Assembly (NCBI GenBank): GCA_028281325.1
Contig: JANQKC010000001.1
Coordinates: 1 to 64,000 of the forward strand
Length of the DNA: 64,000 nt
Reading direction: 5' to 3'
DNA from: Alphaproteobacteria bacterium
Lineage (GTDB): Bacteria > Pseudomonadota > Alphaproteobacteria > UBA8366
In this document: one piece after another, positions 43,900 to 53,276 of the stretch
Numbering within the stretch: position 1 is the first letter of the stretch
Layout: each line of letters begins with the position of its first letter
Translations under genes and position numbers: made by a program
Notes under the pieces: model-generated
What the model was told of the DNA's origin: nothing
The model's input: only the letters and a program-made list of their open reading frames with translations
Database searches by the model: none

Positions 43900-45486
43900 G
43901 TGTCCGATATCCGAGAATTGGCGGAAAACGCAAAGGCTTGGCCCTTTCAGGAAGCGCGCCGCGTGCTCAAGCGCATCGGCGGCAAGACGCCGGAAAAGGG
44001 CTATGTGCTGTTCCAAACCGGCTATGGCCCGTCCGGGCTCCCGCATATCGGCACCTTCGGCGAGGTCTTGCGCACGACCATGGTGCGGCAGGCGTTTCAG
44101 CGCCTCTCGGACATCCCGACGCGGCTGTTCGCTTTTTCCGACGATATGGACGGCATGCGCAAGGTGCCCGACAACATCCCGAACAAGGAATTGCTGGAGC
44201 CGCATCTTCACAAGCCGCTGACCGCGGTACCCGACCCATTCGGCACGCATGAGGGTTTCGCGCAGCACAACAACGCGCGGCTCTGCGCCTTCCTCGACGA
44301 ATTCGGCTTCGATTACGAATTCGTCAGCGCGACCGAATGCTACACCTCCGGACGGTTCGACGACGCGCTCCGCCGCATGCTCGAAGTGTACGACGATGTG
44401 ATGAAGATCATGCTGCCGACGCTCGGCGAGGAACGGCGCAAGACCTACAGCCCCTTCCTGCCGGTCTGCCCGGAAACCGGCCATGTGCTGCAGGTGCCAG
44501 TGATCGAGACGAACCCGGATGCGGGGACGATCGTCTACCAGCGCGACGACGGCGAGAAGATCGAGACGCCGGTCACCGGCGGGGCCTGCAAGCTGCAATG
44601 GAAGCCGGATTGGGCGATGCGCTGGTGCGCGCTCGGCGTCGACTACGAGATGTCGGGCAAGGACCTGATCGATTCGGTGCAGCAGTCGAGCAAGATCTGC
44701 CGCGCCCTCGGCGCCCGGCCGCCCGAGAGCTACACCTACGAATTGTTCCTGGACGAGAACGGCCAGAAGATTTCCAAGTCGATCGGCAACGGCCTGACCA
44801 TCGAGGAATGGCTGCGCTATGCGCCGAACGAAAGCCTGGCGCTGTTCATGTACGGCAAGCCGAAGGCGGCGAAGCGGCTCTATTTCGACGTGATCCCGCG
44901 CAACGTGGACGACTACCTGACCTTCCTGGCGCGGTTCGACGGCGAGGAAGACGCGAAGAAGCTGGAGAACCCGGTATGGCATATCCACAACGGCACCGCG
45001 CCCGAGGGCGACGCGCCGCTGAGCTTCGCCGTGCTGCTGAATCTGGCGAGCGTCTGCAATACCGAGGACAAGGCCGTGCTGTGGGGCTTCATCAGCCGCT
45101 ACGTCCCGTCCGCGACGCCGGAGAGCCAGCCGTTGCTCGACGAGCTGGTCGGCTATGCGATCCGCTACTATACCGATTTCGTGAAGCCGGCGAAGAACTA
45201 CCGCGCGCCGAGCGACACCGAACGCGCGGCGTTGGAGGATCTGGCGGGCGCGCTCGACGGGCTAGGCGATGGGGCCACGGCCGAGGATATCCAGAACCAA
45301 GTCTATGAGATCGGCAAGCGCTTCGACTTCGAGCCGCTGCGCGATTGGTTCAAGGCGCTGTACGAAATCCTGCTGGGGCAGGAGCAGGGGCCGCGCATGG
45401 GTTCCTTCGTCGCGCTCTACGGCGTGCCGGAAACCACCGCCCTGATCCGTCGCGCGCTGGCGGGCGAGGACCTGTCTGCGGCGTAG
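43900..45486 (+). CDS. lysK: class I lysyl-tRNA synthetase
   Basis: The 528-residue enzyme attaches lysine to tRNA-Lys. It is the class I form: the HIGH-type motif HIGT at residues 49-52 ([13 protein letters not shown]) and the KMSKS-type motif KISKSIGNG. Class I LysRS is typical of archaea and of alphaproteobacteria, so it helps place the organism. GTG 43900 is preferred; GTG 43888 is also in frame. Conserved lysine-binding and catalytic segments look complete, so it is likely functional. Confidence 0.93.
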   Translation: MSDIRELAENAKAWPFQEARRVLKRIGGKTPEKGYVLFQTGYGPSGLPHIGTFGEVLRTTMVRQAFQRLSDIPTRLFAFSDDMDGMRKVPDNIPNKELLEPHLHKPLTAVPDPFGTHEGFAQHNNARLCAFLDEFGFDYEFVSATECYTSGRFDDALRRMLEVYDDVMKIMLPTLGEERRKTYSPFLPVCPETGHVLQVPVIETNPDAGTIVYQRDDGEKIETPVTGGACKLQWKPDWAMRWCALGVDYEMSGKDLIDSVQQSSKICRALGARPPESYTYELFLDENGQKISKSIGNGLTIEEWLRYAPNESLALFMYGKPKAAKRLYFDVIPRNVDDYLTFLARFDGEEDAKKLENPVWHIHNGTAPEGDAPLSFAVLLNLASVCNTEDKAVLWGFISRYVPSATPESQPLLDELVGYAIRYYTDFVKPAKNYRAPSDTERAALEDLAGALDGLGDGATAEDIQNQVYEIGKRFDFEPLRDWFKALYEILLGQEQGPRMGSFVALYGVPETTALIRRALAGEDLSAA

Positions 45487-45534
45487 GCTCTTTAATGAGA
45501 GAAGCGCCTAGTTTCCGCTACACGATAGGTCCGG

Positions 45535-46161
45535 CTATTTGCGACGGTTCTTGAACCAAAGAATAAAACTTATCAGCCATTCAGAAACGTCCAAATCTCG
45601 AAGTCGTTTGACGTTGCCTTTCTCTTTTCTGTCATCAAGGGCAGCATCGGAATGGTCGCGCGTTAGGGCAGTTTCCATAGATTGCTCGGCGTCTTCGGCG
45701 AGCCATTCGCTATCAGGAAGAAGACGGGAGAAATTTCTTTGTGCTCGGTGGCAAATGCGTTCGATGCGGCCACGAATTGGTTCTTCATAACCGAATCCCA
45801 ATCGGCAAAGTCTTGCATGCTGGGCTTCATGCACCAAAACCGAGGCGATCATTTCGCTAGTGGTCGTTTCGTCGATGACAAATTCATCGTCGATCAACAC
45901 CATATCGTTTTGTATTAAGAAGCAGGCAGCGCTTCCTGGATAGGCTGAAACTAATATCGAAGCTACGTCAGCATGAATCTGTGTAAGCGTCCTCGGCGCG
46001 TATTGACCTATCAAGTCCAACGCTTTTTCTATTCGCTCGAAAGCGAGTTGCTTCTCCTCATCCATCGTCAGTGGATCTACGCCGACCAAGACGCCTTTAA
46101 GCTTTCGCTTCGCTGCGAAGCGAAAGACGAATCGTTTCATCTTGTGGAAACGTATAAACAC
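45535..46161 (-). CDS. putative zinc-metallopeptidase-like protein with HEAQH motif
   Basis: The 208-residue protein has HEAQH (residues 111-115), the HExxH zinc motif, in a helix, followed by an acidic GYEEPIRGRIERICHRAQ that could supply the third ligand. A hydrophobic N-terminal segment and a C-terminal SEWLISFILWFKNRRK (possible membrane or amphipathic helix) flank it. Codon use and base composition are more AT-rich than in the neighbours. It lies downstream of, and on the same strand as, the S24 repressor, an order that resembles repressor plus ImmA/IrrE-type pairs. Start could be GTG 46161 or ATG 46140. Function is inferred from the motif only. Confidence 0.6.
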   Translation of the reverse strand: MFIRFHKMKRFVFRFAAKRKLKGVLVGVDPLTMDEEKQLAFERIEKALDLIGQYAPRTLTQIHADVASILVSAYPGSAACFLIQNDMVLIDDEFVIDETTTSEMIASVLVHEAQHARLCRLGFGYEEPIRGRIERICHRAQRNFSRLLPDSEWLAEDAEQSMETALTRDHSDAALDDRKEKGNVKRLRDLDVSEWLISFILWFKNRRK

Positions 46162-46247
46162 GGAGACTGATCAACTCATCAACTTTGCCGCACCGGTTTT
46201 GTGCCGTAACACCCGAACGGAACGCATCGCTGGTGAGTATCCGCGGC

Positions 46248-46880
46248 CTACTGGCTGGCCCAGATGATGCGGGCGATCCAGTCGATGTCTTCCACGCCGA
46301 GTTCCAGCCCGCCATGTAGCGGGTTGAAGGAGACCAGATGGACATGTTCGGCGGTCTGCCGGCTGAGTTGTTTCGCCAGGATTTCGCCCGCCTTGGTCTT
46401 CACCACCACGCGGTCGCCGCGCCGGATGCTGGCGCTGGGCGAGACGACGATCACGTCGCCGTCGCGGTAGACCGGCTCCATGCTGTCGCCGGAGATTTCC
46501 AGCGCATAGGCGTTGGGGTCGCCGACATTCGGGAAGTCCACCGAATCCCAACCCATGCCGGTCGGATAACCCGCGTCGTCGAAAAAGCCGCTGCGGCCCG
46601 CCTGCGCATAGCCGATGACCGGGATGCGCTGCATCACGCCGCCTTCCGAACCTTCGTGCATCAACGCCACGAAATGGCCCAGGCTCTTGTTCGTCGCTTC
46701 CAGGACCTTCGCGATGCTTTCGGTCGTCGGCCACCGAGGTTTGCCGTTGCGGGCGATCCGTTTGCTCTTGTTGAAGCTCGTCGGGTCGAGCCCCGCGCGG
46801 CGCGCCAACGCCGATGCCGAGAGGCCATTCTCAGTCGCTAATCTGTCGATTGCGCGCCAAACATCCTGATGCCGAAGCAT
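46248..46880 (-). CDS. S24-family self-cleaving type transcriptional repressor (XRE/LexA-like)
   Basis: The 210-residue protein has an N-terminal helix-turn-helix (NGLSASALARRAGLDPTSFNKSKR, residues 18-41) and a C-terminal S24 peptidase domain with catalytic GDSMEP (Ser133) and ILAKQL (Lys170). YAQAGRSG (91-98) holds an Ala-Gly bond at the expected self-cleavage site. Such repressors are autocleaved upon RecA activation or related signals, and control phage or damage-response genes. The GGAG at 46891-46894 suits ATG 46880. Three TTTTAGG/CCTAAAA half-sites lie upstream. No other phage genes are seen. Confidence 0.88.
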   Translation of the reverse strand: MLRHQDVWRAIDRLATENGLSASALARRAGLDPTSFNKSKRIARNGKPRWPTTESIAKVLEATNKSLGHFVALMHEGSEGGVMQRIPVIGYAQAGRSGFFDDAGYPTGMGWDSVDFPNVGDPNAYALEISGDSMEPVYRDGDVIVVSPSASIRRGDRVVVKTKAGEILAKQLSRQTAEHVHLVSFNPLHGGLELGVEDIDWIARIIWASQ

Positions 46881-46939
46881 GACAGCCGTACTCCACCATT
46901 TGTTATTATTCGACGTTGGGCGGAGTATAATCGGGGTGA

Positions 46940-46976
46940 TTTTAGGATAAAAGACCTAAAAATATCGCATTTTAGG
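46940..46976 (-). promoter_or_regulatory. three-half-site operator upstream of the S24 repressor
   Basis: TTTTAGG (46940-46946), CCTAAAA (46955-46961) and TTTTAGG (46970-46976) start exactly 15 bases apart in alternating orientation. The last sits inside a perfect GCATTTT/AAAATGC inverted repeat. This AT-rich block lies 60 bases before the repressor start; a perfect TATAAT on the plus strand lies at 46926-46931 and TATACT on the minus strand overlaps it. It is the natural site for autoregulation by the S24 repressor. Confidence 0.65.
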
Positions 46977-47019
46977 AAAATGCTACCTATTAACTATAGA
47001 ATCCGGGGAGTCGCCCGGA

Positions 47020-48624
47020 TTACCGTGCATAGGCCACACCGCCCCCGCCGCGCGGATCCGCGCCGCCTTGCCAGGTTCCGTCCCGGACCGTGATGACATG
47101 ACCCCGCGACATCACCGGATCGAAGCTGAGGACGCTTTGTTTCACCGTGTGGCCGAGCGACTCCAGATCCCGGCAGACCGACCCCTGGACCCGCGCCTCG
47201 GCGTGGACCGCGGCCCCTTCGCAGTGGATTCGCGGCACCGTGACCGCCTCGACCGGCGACATGCCGAAGTCGACGATGTTGAGGATGGTCTGCAGCACGG
47301 CGCTGATGATGACGCTGCCGCCGGGCGCGCCGACGATGATTACCGGTTTGCCGTCGCGGTAGACGATGGTGGGCACCATGCCGGTCGTCCGCGCCTTGCC
47401 GGGAGCCATCGAATTGCGCGTTCCCGGGAAGGGATCGAACAGCTTCATCGAGTTGTTGTAGACGAAGCCGAGGCCGGGCGTGATTACGCCCGATCCGGTG
47501 CCCAATGTATGGGTGCAGGACACCGCGTTGCCCGCCTCGTCGTAGACCGACAGATGCGTGGTGCAGGACGGCGGCTCCGCCTTGTCGGTGCTGGGGAAGT
47601 CGCCGGCCTTGATGACCTCGGCCCAATGCGCGGCCCGGTCCTTCGACAGCAGCAGGTCGGTCGGCACCTCGGTGAAATCCGGATCGCCGAGATGTTCGTT
47701 GCGGTCCACATGCGCCGCGGCCATCGCCCGCGCCACCAGGTCCAGATGCTCGGCGGAGCCGTGGTCGAGCGCGCCCAGGTCGAAGTGATCCAGAATCTGC
47801 AACATCTCGATCAGCGTGGCGCCGCTGCCCGGCGGCGGGTTGGACGAAATCGTGTAGCCGCGGTAGCTGCCGGTGACCGGCTCGTGGACCTTGGGCGCGT
47901 AGTCGGCCAGATCGCGGGCGGTGACGAAGGAGCCGTTGGCCTCCAGGTCGGCGGCGATCCGCTGTCCCAGTTTGCCGCGGTAGAACTCGTCCGCGCCGCC
48001 CGCGCCGATCGCGTCCAGCGTGTCGGCCATGTCCGGGTTGCGGTGCAATTCGCCGACGGCATAGAGACGACCTTCCGGATGCAGATGGACCGCCTTGCAA
48101 GCCTCGGTCGCCGAGACGCGCATCATGCCGTCGGGCACGCCCGCCATCATTTTCCGCGACAGGAACTCATGCGCGTAGGGCGGCATCGCCAGTCCGTCGC
48201 GCGCCATCTTGGCCGCCGGGGCGAGCAGGTCGCGCCAGGGGCGGCTGCACAGGCGGTCATGCGCCTCGGCGAAGCCCGCCACGGTGCCCGGCGTCAGGAT
48301 CGAGGTGTAGCCCAGCTCGCTGCGGTAGTCGTCGAACAGGGTGTAGCCGGAGATTTCCGTCCGGCCCTTGCTGTCCGCGGCCCACATGTCGGGGACGACC
48401 TTCGCGCCGGCGCGGGCGTGGAAGTCGATCATGCCGTGCTCGCCGGTCTCGGCCCGGTAGTATTGCAGGGTGCCCATCCCGCCGAGACCGCACATGAACG
48501 GGTCGGCGACCATCTGTGCGAAGGCGGTGGCGATGGCCGCGTCGAAGGCGGTGCCGCCCTGCGACAGGATTTCGACGCCGACATCGGCGGCGCGCGGTTG
48601 CGGACAGACGACAACGCCTTTCAT
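47020..48624 (-). CDS. ggt: gamma-glutamyltransferase
   Basis: The 534-residue N-terminal-nucleophile hydrolase transfers or hydrolyses gamma-glutamyl groups of glutathione and similar compounds. The likely self-processing threonine lies in SCTTHLSVYDEAGNAVSCTHTLG, and the C-terminal VPRIHCEG segment is intact. The start MKGVVVCPQPRAADVGVEILSQGG lacks a clear signal peptide, so it may be cytoplasmic, unlike periplasmic GGT; that is unusual for the family. It is last in the operon with M81 and amidase genes (28-base gap). Confidence 0.9.
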   Translation of the reverse strand: MKGVVVCPQPRAADVGVEILSQGGTAFDAAIATAFAQMVADPFMCGLGGMGTLQYYRAETGEHGMIDFHARAGAKVVPDMWAADSKGRTEISGYTLFDDYRSELGYTSILTPGTVAGFAEAHDRLCSRPWRDLLAPAAKMARDGLAMPPYAHEFLSRKMMAGVPDGMMRVSATEACKAVHLHPEGRLYAVGELHRNPDMADTLDAIGAGGADEFYRGKLGQRIAADLEANGSFVTARDLADYAPKVHEPVTGSYRGYTISSNPPPGSGATLIEMLQILDHFDLGALDHGSAEHLDLVARAMAAAHVDRNEHLGDPDFTEVPTDLLLSKDRAAHWAEVIKAGDFPSTDKAEPPSCTTHLSVYDEAGNAVSCTHTLGTGSGVITPGLGFVYNNSMKLFDPFPGTRNSMAPGKARTTGMVPTIVYRDGKPVIIVGAPGGSVIISAVLQTILNIVDFGMSPVEAVTVPRIHCEGAAVHAEARVQGSVCRDLESLGHTVKQSVLSFDPVMSRGHVITVRDGTWQGGADPRGGGGVAYAR

Positions 48625-48652
48625 GGCACGTTCCTCTCTTTTTTGTTTCGGT

Positions 48653-50152
48653 CTAGGCCGGTTCGAATTCCGGCCCGAGCGGTTCGAGCCGGACGCCGGC
48701 CCGCAGGTACTGATACGGATACTCCCGCGCATCGACGATATGACCGCCGGGCGCGAGGACGACGATGACCTCTTCGGCGATCGGTTCGAAATCGGCGCGG
48801 AAATGGCAGGTGCTTTTCACGGCGACGATCTTCTGTTCGGACGGTTCGATACCGACATGGCGGAAGATTTCCTGATCATGCGCCTGCATGCGTTTGCTGG
48901 CGACCACGACCGACACGCCGCCGATCCGCAGCAGCGCCGTCTTGCCGACCGCCGCGACACGCCCACCGACGCAGGGACCGGTGCAGGTGAAGGCGCCGTC
49001 GCCGAGTTTCACGACCTCGAAGGTGCCGGGGAAGGGTTTGACGCCGGGAATCGGCGTTCGTCCCCCGAGGTCGATGGTAATCTCGGCCCCTTCGCCCGCG
49101 GCATGCGCGGCGGCGGCGGCTTCCGCATCGGTCAGCAGGCCAAGCACGGCGTCTTGCGCCTCGTTCCGGACCAGCGCTTCGAGCAAGCCGGTGGTATCGG
49201 CGCTGCCGCCGCAGCCGGGATTGTCCTGCGTGTCGGCGATCACGACCGGTTTGCTCGCTGTCGCGGCGATTTCCATTGCGCGCTGCACGCCGTCGTCCGG
49301 CGTCAGCATCGGTTGCGCAAACGCTTCCTCGAGACTGGCGACATAACCGGTCAGTTCGTCCGCGGCCTTGTCGACCGCCGCCTGGTCGTAGCCATGCGCG
49401 ATTACGCTCGGGCCGCAATGATGCAGGTCCGACGGCGGAAAGCCCGCGCCGTAGCACAGGTCGAGTACGTCGCCGCCTTCGCCCTGGGCGGAACGGGCGA
49501 CGATGCCTTTCGACGGCTCGACCATCGTGCACTGGAAATTCAGCGGGATCAGGAAGGGCAGATCGCGGAAGGCGCGCGCCGTCGGTTGGCCGCGCTTCAG
49601 CACGGATTCCAGAATGCGCGCGGCGCGGGCGCCGGTTTCCGGCCGGTCGATATGCGGATAGGTGTAGTAGATCGCCATGCCGTCGGTCAGGTCGGCCATC
49701 TGCGGTGTCAGGTTGACATGGTAGTCGAGGCTGATGACGACCGGAACGTCCGGTCCGACCGCGGCGCGCACCCGGCGCAGCAGCTCGCCTTCGGAATCCT
49801 CGAAATCCTCGGAACACATCGCGCCGTGCAGGTCGAAATAGACCGCGTCCACCGGCATCGCCTGGGACAGTCGGCCGACGATTTCGCCGGCGATCCGTTC
49901 GAAGGCGTCGCGCGTGACATAACCGCCCGCGCCGCCGCCGGCCCACAGCAGGGGCACGATTTCATGCTCGCTGCCGATCGTTTCGAGAAATCCGGAAATG
50001 GAAAAACTCTTGCCGGGCATGATTTCCAGCACGTCGCCGCCGCGGTTCAGCTTCGGGCGGTCGCCGATATCGGCGAAGCCGGCATAGTCGGTGCGGGTCG
50101 GCATAAAGCAGTTGGTCTCGTGCTGGAAACCGCCGATCGCGATGCGTGCCAT
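48653..50152 (-). CDS. M81-family metallopeptidase-like protein (MlrC)
   Basis: The 499-residue protein starts MARIAIGGFQHETNCFMPTRT and has VYFDLHGAMCSEDFEDSEGELLRRVR and ISLDYHVNLTP, which match the DUF1485/MlrC family. MlrC helps break down microcystin peptides in Sphingomonas; in other bacteria the substrate is unknown and hydrolysis of small amides is likely. It sits between the amidase and GGT genes (33- and 28-base gaps), pointing to a shared pathway for amide/peptide compounds. Confidence 0.87.
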   Translation of the reverse strand: MARIAIGGFQHETNCFMPTRTDYAGFADIGDRPKLNRGGDVLEIMPGKSFSISGFLETIGSEHEIVPLLWAGGGAGGYVTRDAFERIAGEIVGRLSQAMPVDAVYFDLHGAMCSEDFEDSEGELLRRVRAAVGPDVPVVISLDYHVNLTPQMADLTDGMAIYYTYPHIDRPETGARAARILESVLKRGQPTARAFRDLPFLIPLNFQCTMVEPSKGIVARSAQGEGGDVLDLCYGAGFPPSDLHHCGPSVIAHGYDQAAVDKAADELTGYVASLEEAFAQPMLTPDDGVQRAMEIAATASKPVVIADTQDNPGCGGSADTTGLLEALVRNEAQDAVLGLLTDAEAAAAAHAAGEGAEITIDLGGRTPIPGVKPFPGTFEVVKLGDGAFTCTGPCVGGRVAAVGKTALLRIGGVSVVVASKRMQAHDQEIFRHVGIEPSEQKIVAVKSTCHFRADFEPIAEEVIVVLAPGGHIVDAREYPYQYLRAGVRLEPLGPEFEPA

Positions 50153-50185
50153 GGTGTCTTTCCTTTCGTTCTGTCGGGGCGTGGG

Positions 50186-51604
50186 TCAGTCGCGGCAGAG
50201 CGGCGGCGCGCCGAGCCGTTCCCGCGCCGTGCCGAGCGTGCGTTCGAAGGCGCAGGCGATCGCGAGCGCGTGTTCGTCCTCGCCATAGGGTGCGACGATC
50301 TGCAACCCGACGGGCATGCCCGCATCGTCCAGAGCGACGGGCAGCGACACGCCGCAGAGCCGCAGCAGGTTTATCGGCGCGGTGTTGCGCAGCATCCCCA
50401 TGTTGGCGTTCATATACGGCTCGCCCGGCTTCGCGTCTTCCAGATCGGGTGGGGTGATCGCCACGGTCGGCGTGAGCACCACATCGACCGGCGCCATCAG
50501 CTCCGTGGTTTCGGCGGTCAGCCGTTCGACCTGCTGCTTGCGGATGAGGTAGTCGCTGGCGGGGATCGCTTCCATGCGTTCGAAGCGGGCCGCGACATTC
50601 GGGTCGAGCGTGGCCTTGCGGTCTGCCATCTCGCTGTTGATGAAGGCGGTGAATTCCGGCGCAGCGAGGCCGCCGCGCTTGAAGATTTCATGCGACGCGG
50701 CAACGGTCGGCAGGTCGAGGCTGACCGCCGTCATGCCGGCGTTCTCCAATTCCGCGATGACGTCGCGCACCGCTTGCGCGACCGATGCGTCGGCGTCGTC
50801 GAAGAACCAGTCGCACACGCCGACGCGGATGTCGGCGGTTTCCAGGTCCCGCAAGCGGTCGAGGAAGGCCAGCGGATGCTCGTCGATCAGCGGATCGATC
50901 GTCGCGAACGCGATCGCGGCGTCGGCGGCGCTGCGCGTCAGCACACCCGCCGTATCGAGCGATGGGCTGAGCGGCACGATGCCGTCGAGCGACCAGCGAT
51001 GCATGCTCGTCTTGACCCCGACGGTGCCGGTCACCGACGCGGGGACGCGAACCGATCCCGCCGTGTCGCTGCCGAGGGCGGCGACCGCGGTGCCGGCCCA
51101 CAGGCTCACCCCGGCGCCCGAACTGGACCCGCCGGGCGCGCGATGGCGGTCCGCGTCCCACGGGTTGCGTGGCGTGCCCCAATGCGGGTTGGACCCGACG
51201 CCGCCGAAGGCGAACTCGACCGTATGCGTCTTGCCGGTGATCGTGGCGAGCCCCTGCCGCAGCGACATTATCACCGGGCCTTCGCGTTCCCACTTGGGCG
51301 GCATTTGGTTCGGTGTGCCCGCGAAGGTGGGGTAACCGGCGACGCCGTAGAGGTCCTTGACCGAGACCGGCAGTCCCTGCATCGGGCCGAAATCCATCTC
51401 GGCGGCGAAGGCGGCGTCGGCGACCTCGGCTTGCGCGCGCAACGCCTCCGGCTCCCAGGTCTTGTAGATATTCAGCGCCTCGCCATACGCCGCGTAGTTT
51501 TCGATGGCGCGCTCAGCCAGACCGACGGCGGTTACTCGCCCGGCGCGCAGGTCTGCCTGCAGGTCTTCGATGGATCGTGCGCTCAACTCGGACGTCGCCG
51601 TCAC
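50186..51604 (-). CDS. amidase signature family protein
   Basis: The 472-residue hydrolase has the Ser-cisSer-Lys triad of the amidase signature: PVSVKDLYG (Lys), GGSSSGAGVSL (Ser) and GSDTAGSVRVPA (nucleophile Ser). It cleaves an amide; the substrate is unknown. GTG 51604 is chosen because AAGGGAG lies seven bases before it; an ATG at 51691 is also in frame. It is first in a leftward operon with M81 and ggt genes. Confidence 0.9.
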   Translation of the reverse strand: MTATSELSARSIEDLQADLRAGRVTAVGLAERAIENYAAYGEALNIYKTWEPEALRAQAEVADAAFAAEMDFGPMQGLPVSVKDLYGVAGYPTFAGTPNQMPPKWEREGPVIMSLRQGLATITGKTHTVEFAFGGVGSNPHWGTPRNPWDADRHRAPGGSSSGAGVSLWAGTAVAALGSDTAGSVRVPASVTGTVGVKTSMHRWSLDGIVPLSPSLDTAGVLTRSAADAAIAFATIDPLIDEHPLAFLDRLRDLETADIRVGVCDWFFDDADASVAQAVRDVIAELENAGMTAVSLDLPTVAASHEIFKRGGLAAPEFTAFINSEMADRKATLDPNVAARFERMEAIPASDYLIRKQQVERLTAETTELMAPVDVVLTPTVAITPPDLEDAKPGEPYMNANMGMLRNTAPINLLRLCGVSLPVALDDAGMPVGLQIVAPYGEDEHALAIACAFERTLGTARERLGAPPLCRD

Positions 51605-51799
51605 AGCATGGCTCCCTTCTGCTGCAGTCGTCTTGGTGCGTATGGTGCGGATGTCGCCGAGGGGTCGACCGGATTCCTCGGACGCCGGCATTCTTGGTTA
51701 GGCAATAACTAAATCACAGCGGTTCGCGCCCGTCCATTCCGGTCATCGGATGCGCAGATGACTTGTTCGGCACGGTAGCCTTCGGATAGGGTCTGCCCC

Positions 51800-52135
51800 A
51801 TGTCACGTATTTATCACCTTGTGCGCAGCGCGGATTGGGATGCGACGGCCGATGCCTACCATGGCAGCGCCGAGGACACCCGTGACGGGTTCCTGCATTT
51901 CTCCACCGCCGCGCAGATTGTCGACAGCGCGGCGAAGCATCGCCGCGGCGAACGCGATCTGCTGCTGATCGCGGTCGACGGCGATCGGTTGGGCGACGCG
52001 CTGAAGTGGGAGAAATCGCGCGGCGGAAAACTGTTCCCGCATCTTTATGGGCCGTTGCCGTTGGCGGCGGTCGCGTGGACGCGGCCCTTGCCGTTGGGCG
52101 ACGACGGCCTGCATCAATTCCCGGCGCTGGATTGA
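51800..52135 (+). CDS. DUF952 protein
   Basis: The 111-residue protein fits DUF952: IYHLVRSADW at the start, DGFLHFSTAAQ near residue 29 and GKLFPHLYGPLP near residue 76. These proteins are small beta-barrel-like and of unknown function. It is followed after 3 bases by pyrD on the same strand, so it forms a transcription unit with it. The first ATG at 51800 agrees with the family. Confidence 0.88.
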   Translation: MSRIYHLVRSADWDATADAYHGSAEDTRDGFLHFSTAAQIVDSAAKHRRGERDLLLIAVDGDRLGDALKWEKSRGGKLFPHLYGPLPLAAVAWTRPLPLGDDGLHQFPALD

Positions 52136-52138
52136 CGG

Positions 52139-53188
52139 ATGGATCTGTCCCGCGCCGTTTTTCCGCTGCTGCGCCGGCTCGATCCGGAGCGCGCCCACAA
52201 TCTGACGATTTGGGCGCTGCGCAACGGGTTCGGGCCCGAACGCGAGGCCGAACACGATCCACGCCTGCATCAATCGCTTTGGGGGCTTCATTTTCCCAAC
52301 CCGGTCGGCATCAGCGCAGGGTTCGACAAGAATGCCGAGGTTTTCGATCCGCTGTTGCGCGCCGGCTTCGGATTCGTCGAGGTCGGCACCGTGACGCCGC
52401 GGCCGCAGTCGGGTAACCCGAAGCCGCGCCTGTTCCGGTTGCGCGAAGACGATGCCCTGATCAACCGCATGGGCTTCAACAACGACGGCCTCGACCCGGT
52501 GATCGCGCGGCTGTCGAACCGGCGGGGCGGGGTGGTCGGCGTCAACATCGGCATCAACAAGGACTGCACCGACGCGGCGCGCGATTACGCGCTTGCCGCT
52601 GGACGGTTGGCGCCCTTGGCCGATTACCTGGTCGTCAATGTGTCGTCGCCGAACACGCCGGGGCTGCGCGCCTTACAGGATAAGGCGGCGTTGCAGCGCT
52701 TGGTCCACCGGGTCCAGATCGCGTTGCAGGATTCCGTGCCCAAGCCGCCGCCGTTGCTGGTCAAGATCGCGCCCGACCTGACCGACGAAGACGAGCAGGA
52801 CATTGCCGACGTGGCGGTGACGCTCAAGCTCCAAGGGCTGATCGTGAGCAACACGACGATCGATCGGGATGTCGGGTTGACGTCGCCGCATGGCGGCGAG
52901 GGGGGCGGGCTGAGCGGCCGCCCGTTGTTCGAACGGTCGACGGCCTTGTTGGGCCGGATGTATCGGCTGACCGCAGGCACATTGCCGATCATCGGCGTCG
53001 GCGGCATCTGCACGGCGCAGGACGCCTACGCCAAGATCCGGGCCGGCGCGTCCCTGGTGCAACTCTACTCCGCGCTCGCGCTGCACGGGCCGACATTGCT
53101 GCCGGAGATCCTCGACGGACTAAGCGCGTTGCTGGCGGCCGACGGTTTCGAGACGGTCGCCGATGCGGTGGGATCGGCGCACCGGTAA
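52139..53188 (+). CDS. pyrD: dihydroorotate dehydrogenase (quinone), class 2
   Basis: The 349-residue membrane-associated flavoprotein oxidises dihydroorotate in pyrimidine synthesis with quinone as acceptor. Class 2 features are the N-terminal LDPERAHNLTIWALRNGF helix and NVSSPNTPGLR with the catalytic serine. The C-terminal IIGVGGICTAQDAYAKIRAGASLVQLYSAL loop binds the FMN phosphate. It begins 3 bases after the DUF952 gene. Confidence 0.94.
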   Translation: MDLSRAVFPLLRRLDPERAHNLTIWALRNGFGPEREAEHDPRLHQSLWGLHFPNPVGISAGFDKNAEVFDPLLRAGFGFVEVGTVTPRPQSGNPKPRLFRLREDDALINRMGFNNDGLDPVIARLSNRRGGVVGVNIGINKDCTDAARDYALAAGRLAPLADYLVVNVSSPNTPGLRALQDKAALQRLVHRVQIALQDSVPKPPPLLVKIAPDLTDEDEQDIADVAVTLKLQGLIVSNTTIDRDVGLTSPHGGEGGGLSGRPLFERSTALLGRMYRLTAGTLPIIGVGGICTAQDAYAKIRAGASLVQLYSALALHGPTLLPEILDGLSALLAADGFETVADAVGSAHR

Positions 53189-53276
53189 AGGCAATTCGCC
53201 AGGCTTGTGCCGCATTTACGGGACGCGTAGGCTGCGTCACCGGTTGATACTGCCCGGTAGAGCGACCGGGGCTTGA

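Noticed and set aside
46869-47093. Rightward frame of 74 residues over the operator region
   Set aside because: Arg/Pro-rich tail runs antisense into ggt; no homology or start signal. The TATAAT there remains unexplained.
48655-48680. CCGGTTCGAATTCCGG near the M81 gene end, resembling a T-arm
   Set aside because: It is coding sequence at the C-terminus of the M81 protein; no tRNA fold follows.
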